From: Gammaproteobacteria bacterium
Lineage (GTDB): Bacteria > Pseudomonadota > Gammaproteobacteria > Ga0077554 > Ga007554
Assembly: GCA_005240065.1 (NCBI GenBank)
Contig: SBBG01000237.1
Span: 1-42,626 of the forward strand
DNA: 42,626 bases
Reading direction: 5' to 3'
The position numbers and the translations under genes were made by a program. Below the pieces are notes generated by a model, which was given only the letters and a program-made list of their open reading frames with translations, did no database searches and had not been told where the DNA came from. This document shows positions 28,755-38,788 of the stretch, in pieces. Positions within the stretch are counted from its first letter, which is position 1. Every line of letters begins with the position of its first letter.

Positions 28755-30211
28755 GCTGTCAGCTCCTGTGTATAGTATCTTTCGATGCTGTGGGCGAATT
28801 CGGCCAGGCCGGTACCCAGGCCGCACAGGCTGGTGTGCGCCAACGCCGCTACGATTTCTTCCCATTCCGCTTTTTCTATGGCCGGGGCCTTGCCGGTTTG
28901 CAGTGGTTTTTCGAAGATTTGCTCGATGCGGCGGCTGCCGAGGCGGCAGGGTGTGCACTTGCCGCAGGATTCGTAGGCGCCGAAGGAAAAGATGTGGTGG
29001 ATCAATGCCGCGATGGAGGTGTGTTCGTCGAAGACCACGACGCCACCGTGCCCGACCGCGGCGCCGATGGCGTGCAATTCCTCATGACCGAAAGGCGTGT
29101 CCAAAAGCTGTGGAGGTATCATTCCCGCCAGCGGCCCGCCGATGATGACACCCTTGAGTTTGCCCGTTTTCAGTCCGCCACCTAGCTGCTCTACAATGTG
29201 ACGCACCGGCATGCCGAATTCGATTTCGTAAAGTCCGGGCCGATTGAATAGCGAGTTGAGTGAAACCAGCTTGGTTCCTCTGCTATTGGAAAAGCCAAGG
29301 GTCCGGTAAGCCTCCGCGCCGTGTTGCACGATCCAGGGAATGGCAGCCAGGGTTTCGACGTTATCGATCAGGGTGGGTTTGTCGAACAAACCACTCTCGG
29401 TTGGATAAGGCGGGCGGACGCGCACCTCGGGTCTTCGCCCTTCAATGGAGTTGAGCAGCGCCGTTTCTTCGCCGCAGATGTAGCTGCCCTGGCCTATTAT
29501 CAGTTCGATGTCGAAGGAAAAACGGCTGTCGAGGATATTCTCGCCGAGATAACCCTGTTGCCGTGCATCGGCCAAGGCTTGTTTCAATATTATCCGGGCT
29601 TCGGGGTATTCGCTGCGCAAATAAATGCAGGCTTTGCTCGCGCCAACGGCATAGCCTGCGATGACGAGAGCCTCGATCAAGGCGTGCGGATCATCCTCCA
29701 TGATGAAGCGGTCGATATAGGCGCCAGGGTCGCCTTCATCGGCATTGGCGACAACGAATTTTTCGTCGCCCGAAGCCTGAAAGACAGCACGCCACTTTCT
29801 GCCGGTGGGAAAGCCCGCCCCGCCGCGACCGCGCAAGCCGGAGTGTTCGATGGCTTGGACAATGGCGTCTGGCGCCGTCCGCAGCGCTTGCGCCAGTGCT
29901 GTGTAGCCGCCGTGCCCGGTGTAGGATTGAACAGTGCGCGCGCCGCCCGCGACGACGCGTTTCAGCACCACCGGTTGTGCAGCGTGTATCTCAATGCCCG
30001 GTCGACGGGTGTCGCCGCCCGCGGCGGGGGCGGCATAGCATTTTCCCAGGCAATAAATCCGCGCTGCCTGCGTTTGTGCGGTGTGCCAGCGATCGGGATC
30101 AAGGTGTCTGGCGGCAAAACACGCCATTCCCTGGCACGGGCTGTCAGCGACGGCTCGCCCGGTAAGGTGATAAAACGAGGCGATGTTTGGTTCATGCGGG
30201 TTTGTCTGCAT
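28742..30211 (-). CDS. fdsB: Formate dehydrogenase beta subunit, NuoF-like with shortened NuoE-like N-terminus
   Basis: Passes electrons from the alpha subunit to NAD+ through FMN. The 489 residues begin with a short thioredoxin-like [2Fe-2S] segment: Cys26, Cys31, Cys54 and Cys58 in CQGMAC and CLGKC, the NuoE/FdsG pattern but with only 22 residues between the pairs. Then come the FMN/NADH region (RGRGGAGFPTGRKW, NADEGDPGAYIDR), the SLBB domain, and the C-terminal [4Fe-4S] site ESCGKCTPC with the fourth Cys in TSLCGLG. No separate gamma subunit gene exists here, so the enzyme is probably a two-subunit form as in Methylobacterium FDH1. GGAGGG lies 6 bases before the ATG. The promoter contains a perfect FNR box. 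Confidence 0.9.
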   Translation of the reverse strand: MQTNPHEPNIASFYHLTGRAVADSPCQGMACFAARHLDPDRWHTAQTQAARIYCLGKCYAAPAAGGDTRRPGIEIHAAQPVVLKRVVAGGARTVQSYTGHGGYTALAQALRTAPDAIVQAIEHSGLRGRGGAGFPTGRKWRAVFQASGDEKFVVANADEGDPGAYIDRFIMEDDPHALIEALVIAGYAVGASKACIYLRSEYPEARIILKQALADARQQGYLGENILDSRFSFDIELIIGQGSYICGEETALLNSIEGRRPEVRVRPPYPTESGLFDKPTLIDNVETLAAIPWIVQHGAEAYRTLGFSNSRGTKLVSLNSLFNRPGLYEIEFGMPVRHIVEQLGGGLKTGKLKGVIIGGPLAGMIPPQLLDTPFGHEELHAIGAAVGHGGVVVFDEHTSIAALIHHIFSFGAYESCGKCTPCRLGSRRIEQIFEKPLQTGKAPAIEKAEWEEIVAALAHTSLCGLGTGLAEFAHSIERYYTQELTACFA

Positions 30212-30266
30212 CGGAAGCCCTCCGAAGACGTTACCGCTATTTTATCCTGTTATTTCACAGAGCCGT

Positions 30267-30280
30267 TTGATCTGGATCAA
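30267..30280. promoter_or_regulatory. FNR/ANR box in the fdsB-phosphoketolase divergent gap
   Basis: TTGATCTGGATCAA, a perfect FNR consensus. Toward fdsB the minus-strand -10 TAAAAT lies at 30244-30239 (29.5 bases from the centre). Toward the phosphoketolase gene TAAAGT lies at 30304-30309 (30.5 bases). Both predicted starts put the box near -41.5. Confidence 0.85.
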
Positions 30281-30340
30281 GGTTTGCTATTTCTGTTTTT
30301 TGGTAAAGTGAGATGATTGCCGATCAAGAGGAGCACAATG

Positions 30341-32731
30341 ATGGAGTCTCAGGTCATGGTTTCATTGCAACAAAATCCGCTTTCCATGGACGAGCTTGGC
30401 AAAATACATGCCTATTGGCGCGCGGCGAATTATCTCTCTGTCGGGCAGATTTATCTGCTGGATAATCCGCTGTTGCGCGAGCCGCTCCGGCTGGAACACG
30501 TCAAACCGCGCTTGCTCGGCCACTGGGGCACCACACCGGGCCTCAATTTCATCTATGTTCATCTGAACCGCATCATCCAGGCGCATGATCTGAACGTCAT
30601 CTACCTTGCTGGTCCCGGTCACGGTGGACCCGGCGTGGTGGCCAATACTTATCTGGAAGGCACTTACAGCGAGTTCTATCCGAACGTGGCGCGGAATGCG
30701 GAAGGAATGAAGAGACTGTTCAAGCAGTTTTCCTTTCCGGGGGGCGTCCCCAGCCACGTCGCGCCGGAAACGCCAGGATCGATACATGAGGGCGGTGAGC
30801 TGGGCTATGTTCTTTCTCATGCCTATGGCGCGGCGTTTGACAATCCCGATCTGGTGGTTGCCTGCGTGGTGGGTGATGGCGAGGCCGAGACCGGACCCTT
30901 GGCGACGGCATGGCATTCCAACAAGTTTCTTAATCCCATTCACGATGGTGCGGTGCTACCCATCTTGCATCTGAACGGCTACAAGATCGCCAACCCCGCT
31001 GTACTGGCGCGCCTCAGTCATGAGGAGCTGGAAAGCCTGTTCACAGGTTATGGCTACCAGCCCTTTTTCGTTGAAGGATCCGACGCAGAGGCCATGCACC
31101 AGTTGATGGCGGCGACGCTGAATGCGGTGATCGCACGGATCAAGGCGATCCAGAACGAAGCGCGCAGCACCGGCATCGCCACACGCCCGCGTTGGCCGAT
31201 GATCATTCTGCGCACTCCCAAGGGATGGACGGGGCCGCAGCAGGTGGACGGTTTGAAAACGGAGGGGTTCTGGCGTTCACACCAGGTGCCGTTGTCCGGG
31301 ATGGCGGAAAAGCCCGAGCATCTGAAATTGCTTGAACAATGGATGAGGAGTTACAAGCCGGAAGAGTTGTTCGATGAGAACGGCGCATTGATGCCTGAAT
31401 TGGCCGCGCTTGCTCCCACGGGAGACAGACGCATGGGAGCCAATCCTCATGCCAATGGCGGTGCTCTGCTGCGGGATCTGATTTTGCCAGATTTCCGCGA
31501 TTATGCCGTGGAGATTGCCAGGAGGGGGCGGACTTTTTCCGAGGCGACGCGGGTCATGGGCCGTTTCTTGCGCGATGTGATGAAGCTCAATCAGGGCCAG
31601 CGCAATTTTCGTGTGATGGGTCCGGATGAGACGGCTTCGAATCGTCTCGATGCCTTGTTCGAGGTGACGGATCGCACCTGGATGGCCGAAACCCTGCCTG
31701 AGGACGAGCATCTTTCAACGGATGGCCGGGTGATGGAAATACTCTCCGAACATACCTGCCAGGGATGGCTGGAAGGGTATCTTCTGACGGGGCGCCACGG
31801 ACTGTTTTCCTGTTACGAGGCGTTCATCCACATTGTTGACTCGATGTTCAACCAGCACGCCAAATGGCTCAAGGTGACCGCCAAGGAAATTCCCTGGCGG
31901 CGGCCCATCGCCTCGCTCAATTATTTGCTCACTTCCCATGTCTGGCGTCAGGATCACAACGGTTTTTCTCACCAGGACCCCGGTTTCATAGATCATGTGG
32001 TAAACAAGAAGGCTGATGTGATCCGTGTTTATTTGCCACCCGACGCCAATACGCTGTTGTATGTCACCGATCAGTGTCTGCGCAGCCGCAATCTGATTAA
32101 TGTCATTGTCGCCGGCAAGAACGATCAGCCGCAGTGGCTGGACATGGATGCCGCCATCAAACACTGCACCGCTGGCATCGGTATCTGGGAGTGGGCGAGC
32201 AACGACCGTGACAGCGAGCCGGATGTGGTAATGGCCTGCGCTGGCGATGTGCCGACCATCGAGACGCTGGCCGCCGTGGATTTGCTACGCCAACATCTGC
32301 CCGAACTCAAGGTGCGGGTTATCAATGTGGTCGACCTGATGACGCTGCAACCGCAGGAGGAGCATCCGCATGGTTTGTCGAACAAGGATTTCGATACCTT
32401 GTTCACCACTGACAAGCCGATCATTTTTGCCTACCATGGCTATCCTTGGCTGATTCATCGTCTCACTTATCGCCGCGCCAATCACAAGAATCTCCATGTG
32501 CGCGGCTACAAGGAGGAGGGCACCACCACCACACCCTTCGATATGGCGGTGCGCAATGATCTGGACCGCTTTCACCTGGTGGCCGATGTGGTCGATCGTG
32601 TTCCCAAGCTCGGCTATCTTGCCGCGTATGCCAAACAGGTGATCCGCGACAAGCTGATCGAACATAAACAATACATCACCACCCATGGGCAGGATATGCC
32701 GGAAATCAGGGAGTGGAAGTGGCCTGAGTAG
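30341..32731 (+). CDS. xfp: Xylulose-5-phosphate/fructose-6-phosphate phosphoketolase
   Basis: A thiamine-diphosphate enzyme that splits xylulose 5-phosphate or fructose 6-phosphate with phosphate, giving acetyl phosphate and a triose or tetrose phosphate. About 796 residues, the normal size. Motifs: [21 protein letters not shown] near the N-terminus, the TPP-binding [20 protein letters not shown] near 180, the [14 protein letters not shown] segment, and [11 protein letters not shown] near the C-terminus. The ATG at 30341 has AGGAG at 7 bases; the ATG at 30338 and the TTG at 30317 are alternatives. It is divergent from fdsB across an FNR box, implying induction at low oxygen. No acetate kinase gene is in the window. 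Confidence 0.95.
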   Translation: MESQVMVSLQQNPLSMDELGKIHAYWRAANYLSVGQIYLLDNPLLREPLRLEHVKPRLLGHWGTTPGLNFIYVHLNRIIQAHDLNVIYLAGPGHGGPGVVANTYLEGTYSEFYPNVARNAEGMKRLFKQFSFPGGVPSHVAPETPGSIHEGGELGYVLSHAYGAAFDNPDLVVACVVGDGEAETGPLATAWHSNKFLNPIHDGAVLPILHLNGYKIANPAVLARLSHEELESLFTGYGYQPFFVEGSDAEAMHQLMAATLNAVIARIKAIQNEARSTGIATRPRWPMIILRTPKGWTGPQQVDGLKTEGFWRSHQVPLSGMAEKPEHLKLLEQWMRSYKPEELFDENGALMPELAALAPTGDRRMGANPHANGGALLRDLILPDFRDYAVEIARRGRTFSEATRVMGRFLRDVMKLNQGQRNFRVMGPDETASNRLDALFEVTDRTWMAETLPEDEHLSTDGRVMEILSEHTCQGWLEGYLLTGRHGLFSCYEAFIHIVDSMFNQHAKWLKVTAKEIPWRRPIASLNYLLTSHVWRQDHNGFSHQDPGFIDHVVNKKADVIRVYLPPDANTLLYVTDQCLRSRNLINVIVAGKNDQPQWLDMDAAIKHCTAGIGIWEWASNDRDSEPDVVMACAGDVPTIETLAAVDLLRQHLPELKVRVINVVDLMTLQPQEEHPHGLSNKDFDTLFTTDKPIIFAYHGYPWLIHRLTYRRANHKNLHVRGYKEEGTTTTPFDMAVRNDLDRFHLVADVVDRVPKLGYLAAYAKQVIRDKLIEHKQYITTHGQDMPEIREWKWPE

Positions 32732-32772
32732 AGAGTGCAGCAGTAAAGCGTTCCGGGAACTCTTGGATGGAG

Positions 32773-35340
32773 TTATCCTGTACTCCCATAAAGATGGGTT
32801 ATTTCATCGGCGGGCACGGGTTTGTTCAGGAAATAGCCTTGCACGATATCGCATTGCTGCGTTCTTAGAAAAGCCAGTTGATCGGCCGTTTCAACGCCCT
32901 CGGCAACGACCTTTAACTTCAGGCTGCGAGCCATCGCGATGATGGCGTTGGCTATCGCCACATCGTCTGGGTCATGAGGAATATCTCGGACGAACGAGCG
33001 GTCTATCTTCAGCGTATCGATGGGCAGATGTTTCAGGCGACTCAACGATGAATAGCCGGTGCCGAAATCGTCGATGGCCAGCGTGACTCCCAGGGATTTC
33101 AGGTTTCTTAACAGTTCGATGCTGTGCTCGGCGATTTCAAGATCGCCTTCGGTGATCTCCAGTTCGAGTTGCAGCTCGCCCGGCCGCATCCCCGATTCTT
33201 CCATAACCGTGTATAGCGTGTTCAGAATCTGGCCCTGCAAGATCTGGCGTCCTACGATGTTGACGCCGATCTGTAATTGAGGCAAGCCAGCGGCACGCCA
33301 TGCCTTGGCCTGATGATAAACCGTGTGCAGCACCCATTCACCGATGGGTACGATGAGGCCGGTCTCTTCGGCCACCGCCATGAATTTGTCCGGCGGCACC
33401 AGGCCCAGCTTGGGATGTTGCCAGCGGATCAGCGCTTCCACACCATAGATGGAGTTATTCTTGAGCAGGAATTGCGGTTGGTAATGCAACACGAACTCCT
33501 CCCGTGCCAGGGCTTGCCGCAGGCCCTGTTCAAGGGAGAGGTGCTCGAATGCCTTTTCAGTGAGCTCCGCGGCATAGAACTGGTAATTGTGCCTGCCGCT
33601 CTCCTTGGCGCGATACATCGCGGCATCGGCGGCCTTGGCGAGCCCCTCGCTGTCCTCTGCGTCATCGGGATATATGCTGATGCCGACGCTGGTGGAGGTG
33701 GTGATCTCATGCCCATCCACATAAATGGGCTGGGCCACGGTATTGATGATCTTCTTGGCCAGGATCGCGGCATCCTCGGCGTGAGCGACTTCGGACAGAA
33801 TGATGGTGAATTCGTCGCCTCCCAGTCTGGCCACCGTATCCTCGGCGCGCACGCAGTTCTTCAGGCGGATTGCGATCTCTTGCAGCAATCGGTCGCCGCA
33901 GGCATGGCCCAAGGTGTCATTGATGATCTTGAAGCGGTCCAGGTCGAGAAACAGCAGCGCGACCTGTTGCTTGTGCCGCTTGGCCCGCCGCAGTGCCTGA
34001 TTGAGGCTGGCGAGAAACAGCAGGCGATTGGGGAGTCCGGTGAGCGCATCATGGTGCGCGAGGTAGGTGAGCCTTTTTTCCGATTCCTTGATGGCGCTGA
34101 TATCGGAAAATACCGCCAGGTAATTGGTGATCTGTCCTTCGTCATCTTTGATGGCAGTGACGCATTCCCATGCCGGATAGATTTCACCGTTCTTGCGTCG
34201 GTTCAGGACTTCGCCGCGCCATTGGCCATGGGTTTCCAGCGATTTCGATAATTCCGCCGGCAATGTTTTGTTATGCCGGCCGGATTGATAAAAACGAGGG
34301 TTTTCCCCCAGCGCTTCGTGCGATTCATAGCCGGTGATATCGGTGAACGCCTTGTTGACGGCCACGATGCCTTTTTGAGCGTCGGTGATGACGATGGCTT
34401 CGATTGTGTTGTCGAAAACCGAGGCGGCCAGACGCTGTCTTTCTTCGGCCTTCTTATATTCGCTGATATCCTGAACCGCCACCATGCGGATTGCCCGGCC
34501 TTGATATTCAACGGTCTTCGCCCTGATCTCGACGGGGATTTGCGCACCGTCTTTTTTGATGATGAAGATCTCGTAAGCACCCTCGAATCCAGCCTGCATG
34601 TTACAAAGCACCTGCTGCCGGGACCGAGGCGCCACGAATTCTATGACATTTCTGCCGATGGTCTCATCAGCGGCGTAGCCCAGGATTTCCGGGATGGCGG
34701 GATTGACGTCCAGGATCTTGCCCTGGTCGTGAAAAAAAAGTCCCTCATAAGAGGCGGCGAAGAAACGCGCCAACCGTTCTTCGCTCTGATGCATCGCCTC
34801 TTGCGCCAGCATGCGTTCCGCAATCTCCGCGCGCAGGGCGATATTGACTTTCTCAAGATCGGCGGTGCGTTCTTGCACCCGCTGCTCCAGCTCGTCGCGC
34901 ACCTGTTGCAATTCCTCTTCGGCGAGTTTTTGCGCCGTGACATCCTTGTGCATCAAGACGATCTCGGTGATGGTCTCTCCATCTTTCACCGGGTAGATGA
35001 ATCCGCTGACACAGCGCCTTGAGGCGGCATTGGGATATGTGCGTTGCGGATCGTACCAGATGGCGGGAATCTCGGTCGCCTTGCCGGAGAAGCCATTTTC
35101 TATGTAGAGCATTATCCCTTTCTCGATCAGTTGCGGGTCCTTGAGGATGTTATAGTCACTGATCATCTCGGGAGTGACACCCCATAACTCTTGCGAAGCC
35201 CGATTCATAAGGCGGGGTTTGCCATCGAGGGAAAATATTTGCATGGCGAATGGAGACTGTTCAAACAGGGTGCGAAACCGCCTCTCGGAAGGCTGTGGCT
35301 CCAGATTGCCTGATGTCTGAGAGGAGGATCCAGTACACAT
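32773..35340 (-). CDS. PAS-PAS-PAS-GGDEF-EAL cyclic-di-GMP enzyme
   Basis: An 855-residue cytosolic signalling protein. An N-terminal PAS domain (LFEQSPFAMQIFSLDG) is followed by a coiled coil (LEQRVQERTADLEKV), a second PAS (GLFFHDQGKILDVNPAIPEILGY), a third PAS (AIVITDAQKGIVAVNKAFTDITGY), then a diguanylate cyclase domain with intact GGDEF and RxxD inhibitory site (RAED), and an EAL phosphodiesterase domain. The EAL residues appear complete: EALIRW, Asn in GVNIVGRQ, LEITEG, DDFGTGYSS, LKIDRSF and AEGVET. The Ser of the usual NLSxRQ is replaced by Val, and LEITEG replaces LEITES, so activity could be modified. No membrane segment is seen. It is convergent with the phosphoketolase gene. Confidence 0.93.
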   Translation of the reverse strand: MCTGSSSQTSGNLEPQPSERRFRTLFEQSPFAMQIFSLDGKPRLMNRASQELWGVTPEMISDYNILKDPQLIEKGIMLYIENGFSGKATEIPAIWYDPQRTYPNAASRRCVSGFIYPVKDGETITEIVLMHKDVTAQKLAEEELQQVRDELEQRVQERTADLEKVNIALRAEIAERMLAQEAMHQSEERLARFFAASYEGLFFHDQGKILDVNPAIPEILGYAADETIGRNVIEFVAPRSRQQVLCNMQAGFEGAYEIFIIKKDGAQIPVEIRAKTVEYQGRAIRMVAVQDISEYKKAEERQRLAASVFDNTIEAIVITDAQKGIVAVNKAFTDITGYESHEALGENPRFYQSGRHNKTLPAELSKSLETHGQWRGEVLNRRKNGEIYPAWECVTAIKDDEGQITNYLAVFSDISAIKESEKRLTYLAHHDALTGLPNRLLFLASLNQALRRAKRHKQQVALLFLDLDRFKIINDTLGHACGDRLLQEIAIRLKNCVRAEDTVARLGGDEFTIILSEVAHAEDAAILAKKIINTVAQPIYVDGHEITTSTSVGISIYPDDAEDSEGLAKAADAAMYRAKESGRHNYQFYAAELTEKAFEHLSLEQGLRQALAREEFVLHYQPQFLLKNNSIYGVEALIRWQHPKLGLVPPDKFMAVAEETGLIVPIGEWVLHTVYHQAKAWRAAGLPQLQIGVNIVGRQILQGQILNTLYTVMEESGMRPGELQLELEITEGDLEIAEHSIELLRNLKSLGVTLAIDDFGTGYSSLSRLKHLPIDTLKIDRSFVRDIPHDPDDVAIANAIIAMARSLKLKVVAEGVETADQLAFLRTQQCDIVQGYFLNKPVPADEITHLYGSTG

Positions 35341-35404
35341 AAGTCAGTCTCGCAACGATGGGTTCTTTCAAGCGCCTATTGTAATCCTAACCTGCTGTTT
35401 TTCC

Positions 35405-36265
35405 CTACGGAGAAGGTGCTGTTTCGGCAGGGCTGGCCTGAGGTTCCGGTGTCGCCGTATCCGGCGGACGCTCGGCTTCCTCCTTTTCCATGTCAACCGG
35501 CTCCTTCGGTATTTCCAGTTCCGACGCGGTTTTCACGGGCGGCATCACCAGGCGCGGCGCGGCGTTGAAATCGCGGCCATAGCGCACCGCCATGCGCGCC
35601 AGAATGATGTTGGTTTTGCGCGCTGCGCGGCGGCTGCTGCGGTGGCTGTCGTAGTAGCGCGGATTGGGCACGATGGCGGCCAGCCACGCGGCTTCGCGCG
35701 GGGTCAGCTTGGCGGCGGATTTGCCGAAATAATGGCGCGCCGCCGCCTCGGCGCCGAAGACGCCATCGCCCCACTCGATGACATTCAGATAAATCTCGAA
35801 GATGCGCCGTTTGTCCAGGCTCTTTTCCAGCATCACCGTGATGACGGCCTCTTCCGCTTTGCGCCAGGGGGTGCGCTGCGCCGACAGAAAAAGGTTTTTG
35901 GCGAGCTGCTGACTGATGGTGCTACCGCCGGCGACCACCTTGCCTTGTTTGAGATTCTTTTCCGCGGCGACCTTGATGCCTTCCCAATCGAAGCCTTCAT
36001 GGCTATAAAACGTGGCATCCTCCGACGCGATGACGGCGCGTTGCAGGTAGCGCGAGATACGCGCCATCTCCATCCAGCGATAATCGATTCTGGTGGGTTT
36101 GCCCTCGGCCTCCATCTCTGCCAGCCGCGCGCGCATCAGCGCCGTCTCTTCGGGATTATGGGTGGCAAGGCGCGTGACCTGCCAGTAGATCCAGCCTTGA
36201 TAGAGCAATACGGCGAGCAGCGCCAAGCCCAGGCCGCGCCATAGCCATTTGTAAAAAACTTTCAT
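35405..36265 (-). CDS. mtgA: Monofunctional peptidoglycan glycosyltransferase MtgA
   Basis: Polymerises lipid II into glycan strands in the periplasm. The 286 residues contain a single N-terminal membrane anchor (GLGLALLAVLLYQGWIYW) and a GT51 domain with the catalytic Glu in ASEDATFYSHEGFDW, GGSTISQQLAKNLF, the second catalytic-site segment EKSLDKRRIFEIYLNVIEWGDGVFG and AAWLAAIVPNP. A Pro/Glu-rich tail of about 40 residues (from about EIPKEPVDMEKEEAE) extends past the usual family end of about 240 residues. No transpeptidase domain is attached. Confidence 0.95.
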   Translation of the reverse strand: MKVFYKWLWRGLGLALLAVLLYQGWIYWQVTRLATHNPEETALMRARLAEMEAEGKPTRIDYRWMEMARISRYLQRAVIASEDATFYSHEGFDWEGIKVAAEKNLKQGKVVAGGSTISQQLAKNLFLSAQRTPWRKAEEAVITVMLEKSLDKRRIFEIYLNVIEWGDGVFGAEAAARHYFGKSAAKLTPREAAWLAAIVPNPRYYDSHRSSRRAARKTNIILARMAVRYGRDFNAAPRLVMPPVKTASELEIPKEPVDMEKEEAERPPDTATPEPQASPAETAPSP

Positions 36266-36361
36266 CGTTGGATTTCTTTTATGTCTTGGCGGTTATTATG
36301 CGTAGCGACAAAAATAGCATGCACATAGCGCACGCTACGATGTATGTCATTGCGGATGGAT

Positions 36362-36973
36362 TTAGATGACTCTGACGCCTTCATGCTCCAGCATCTGCAC
36401 CAGGCTGATCAATGGCAGACCGACGAGGGCGGTGGGGTCTTCGCCTTCCAGTTTGTCGAACAACGCGATGCCCAAGCCCTCCGATTTGAACGAGCCTGCG
36501 CAGTTATAAGGCTGTTCGCGGCGTAGATAGTTGTCGATCTGCGCCGCGCTGAGAACCCGGAACACCACGGTGAAAGGGATGACGTTGACTTGCATGCGCC
36601 GGGTGGCACCATTGAGCAGGCATAATCCGGTCAGGAACTCCACGCGCTTGCCAGAGGCGTTGCTGAGTTGGGCGACGGCGTTGTCGTGATTTCCCGGCTT
36701 GCCCAGGATTTGATCCTCCAGCACCGCCACCTGATCCGAGCCAATGATCAATGCGTCGGGGTGCTGGTGCGCCACGGCATGCGCTTTGGCGCTGGCCAGC
36801 CGAGCCACCAACGCTTCCGGGGATTCGCCGGGCAACGGTGTTTCGTCGGCCTGCGGGGTGATGGTGATGAAGGGCAAGCCGAGCCGATGAAGCAGTTCCT
36901 TCCTGTAAGGCGAGGAAGAGGCCAGGATCAACTGTTGCCGTTTGTGTCCGTTGTGTTGTTCAACCGATTTCAA
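36362..36973 (-). CDS. Maf-family nucleotide pyrophosphatase (YceF type)
   Basis: Maf proteins hydrolyse modified or non-canonical nucleoside triphosphates; the YceF branch prefers 7-methyl-GTP. The 203 residues include [21 protein letters not shown], the acidic catalytic segment [21 protein letters not shown], and [29 protein letters not shown]. The GSDQV and [10 protein letters not shown] forms point to the YceF branch, in keeping with its place near yceD-rpmF-plsX-fabH as in E. coli. The ATG overlaps the end of the pyruvate carboxylase B gene by 14 bases. Confidence 0.93.
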   Translation of the reverse strand: MKSVEQHNGHKRQQLILASSSPYRKELLHRLGLPFITITPQADETPLPGESPEALVARLASAKAHAVAHQHPDALIIGSDQVAVLEDQILGKPGNHDNAVAQLSNASGKRVEFLTGLCLLNGATRRMQVNVIPFTVVFRVLSAAQIDNYLRREQPYNCAGSFKSEGLGIALFDKLEGEDPTALVGLPLISLVQMLEHEGVRVI

Positions 36974-38783
36974 TCAGAGCCTCGTCGGGATTCACGCTGT
37001 CGCCTTTCTTCACATTGACCGCCAGTACTTCACCGGCGATCGGCGCCTGAACTTCCGTTTCCATTTTCATCGCCTCGGTCACCAGCACCGGATCACCCGC
37101 TTTGACCGTGTCGCCCACTTTCACCAGCACCTCGACGATGGTGCCGGGCATGGACGTGGTGACGTGTCCCGGCGCCTGGGCCTTGAGGCGTTTGCTGCCC
37201 TTGCCGCCGTTCGATGGCGCGGCGGAGGAGGCCAGCTCCTGGAGCGTTTCGACGATGATCTCTTCCGGTACGCCATCCACCGAGACATAGAGCGGCCGCC
37301 GGTTCTGCGTGGCGTGGCCGCTGCCGGTGACATTGATGTGGTAGGTCTCGCCGTGCAGGGTGACGTTGAACTCCACCGGCGTCGCGCCGCGGATCAAGGC
37401 GGCCTCGGCCGGTGTTTCGAGCGGTTCGGGAACCAGCGAGCCGGCCGCGCGCTGTTCCAGAAAGCCGCGCGCGATTTCCGGGAACATGGCATAGCTCAGC
37501 ACATCTTCCTCGCTGGCGGCGAGCGTGCCGATCTCATCGCGCAACGTCTCCATCTCGTCTTTGAGCAGATCGGCCGGGCGGCACTCGATGGCCTCTTCAT
37601 TGCCGATCGCCTGCTGGCGCACGAAAGGATTCACCGTGCCCGGCGTTTTGCCGTAGCGCCCCTGTAAATAGAGCTTTACCTCGTTGGTGATAGTCTTGTA
37701 GCGTGCGCCGGCCAGCACATTGAGCAAGGCCTGGGTGCCGACGATTTGCGAAGTGGGCGTGACCAGCGGCGGGTAACCGAGATCTTCGCGTACTCGCGGA
37801 ATCTCCTCCAGCACCTCGTTCATGCGTTCCAGCGCGCCCTGTTCGCGCAACTGATTGGCGAGGTTCGAGACCATACCGCCGGGAATCTGGTTGACTTGGA
37901 CGCGGGTGTCGATGCCGGTGTATTCGCTCTCGAAGCGGCGGTATTTCTTGCGCACCTCGTAGAAGTAAAAGCCAATCTCCTGCAACAGCTCCAGGTCGAG
38001 GCCGGTGTCATATTCCGTACCGCGCAGCGCCGCGACCATGCTCTCGGTGGGAGGATGGCTGGTACCGCCGGAGAAGCTCGAAATGGCGGTATCGATGTGG
38101 CGGCAGCCATTCTCGATCGCTTTGATCTGGCACATGCTGGCCAGTCCGGCGGTGGCGTGCGAGTGCAGATGTACGGGTAGCTTGACGGCGCTCACCAGGT
38201 TGCGTACCAGCTCTGCCGTGACCATCGGCGTCAGCAATCCCGCCATGTCCTTGATGGCGATGCTGTCGCAACCCATCGCTTCCAATTGGTGTGCCATGTC
38301 GATATATTGCGCGATGCCATGCACCGGGCTGGTGGTGTAGCAGATCGTTCCCTGAGCGTGTTTGCCGGCGTCTCTGACGGCTTCGATGGAAACGCGCAGA
38401 TTGCGTGTGTCGTTGAGCGCGTCGAAGATACGAAACACATCGATGCCATCAGCCGCGGCCTTTTTCACAAAGGCGCGCACCACGTCGTCGGAATAGTGGC
38501 GGTAGCCGAGCAGATTCTGGCCGCGCAGCAGCATTTGCAACCGGGTATTGGGCAGCGCAGCGCGCAGCTTCTTCAAGCGCTCCCAAGGGTCTTCCTTGAG
38601 AAAGCGCAGACAGGCATCGAAGGTTGCGCCGCCCCATACCTCCAGCGACCAGTAACCCGCCTGATCCAGCCTGGAGCAGATCGGCAGCATGTCTTCGGTG
38701 CGCATACGTGTTGCGATCAGGCATTGGTGCGCGTCGCGCAGGATGGTGTCGGTGATATGGACGCGGGACATAGCGGTGCTCAC
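36960..38783 (-). CDS. Pyruvate carboxylase subunit B (oxaloacetate-decarboxylase-alpha family)
   Basis: Carboxyltransferase plus biotinyl subunit. The 607 residues have an N-terminal TIM-barrel ([62 protein letters not shown] and metal-site LHSHATAG), a conserved carboxylase domain, a linker, and a C-terminal biotinyl domain with biotin Lys in [10 protein letters not shown]. It is preceded 5 bases upstream by a biotin carboxylase, and no oadB or oadG membrane subunits are present. A soluble two-subunit pyruvate carboxylase making oxaloacetate is therefore more likely than a sodium-pumping decarboxylase. Confidence 0.9.
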   Translation of the reverse strand: MSTAMSRVHITDTILRDAHQCLIATRMRTEDMLPICSRLDQAGYWSLEVWGGATFDACLRFLKEDPWERLKKLRAALPNTRLQMLLRGQNLLGYRHYSDDVVRAFVKKAAADGIDVFRIFDALNDTRNLRVSIEAVRDAGKHAQGTICYTTSPVHGIAQYIDMAHQLEAMGCDSIAIKDMAGLLTPMVTAELVRNLVSAVKLPVHLHSHATAGLASMCQIKAIENGCRHIDTAISSFSGGTSHPPTESMVAALRGTEYDTGLDLELLQEIGFYFYEVRKKYRRFESEYTGIDTRVQVNQIPGGMVSNLANQLREQGALERMNEVLEEIPRVREDLGYPPLVTPTSQIVGTQALLNVLAGARYKTITNEVKLYLQGRYGKTPGTVNPFVRQQAIGNEEAIECRPADLLKDEMETLRDEIGTLAASEEDVLSYAMFPEIARGFLEQRAAGSLVPEPLETPAEAALIRGATPVEFNVTLHGETYHINVTGSGHATQNRRPLYVSVDGVPEEIIVETLQELASSAAPSNGGKGSKRLKAQAPGHVTTSMPGTIVEVLVKVGDTVKAGDPVLVTEAMKMETEVQAPIAGEVLAVNVKKGDSVNPDEALIEIG

Positions 38784-38788
38784 TTGAT

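Noticed and set aside
36308-36341. Inverted repeat (roughly CGTAGCG/CGCTACG) between mtgA and maf
   Set aside because: Seven-base stem with a long loop and no U-run; too weak to call a terminator.
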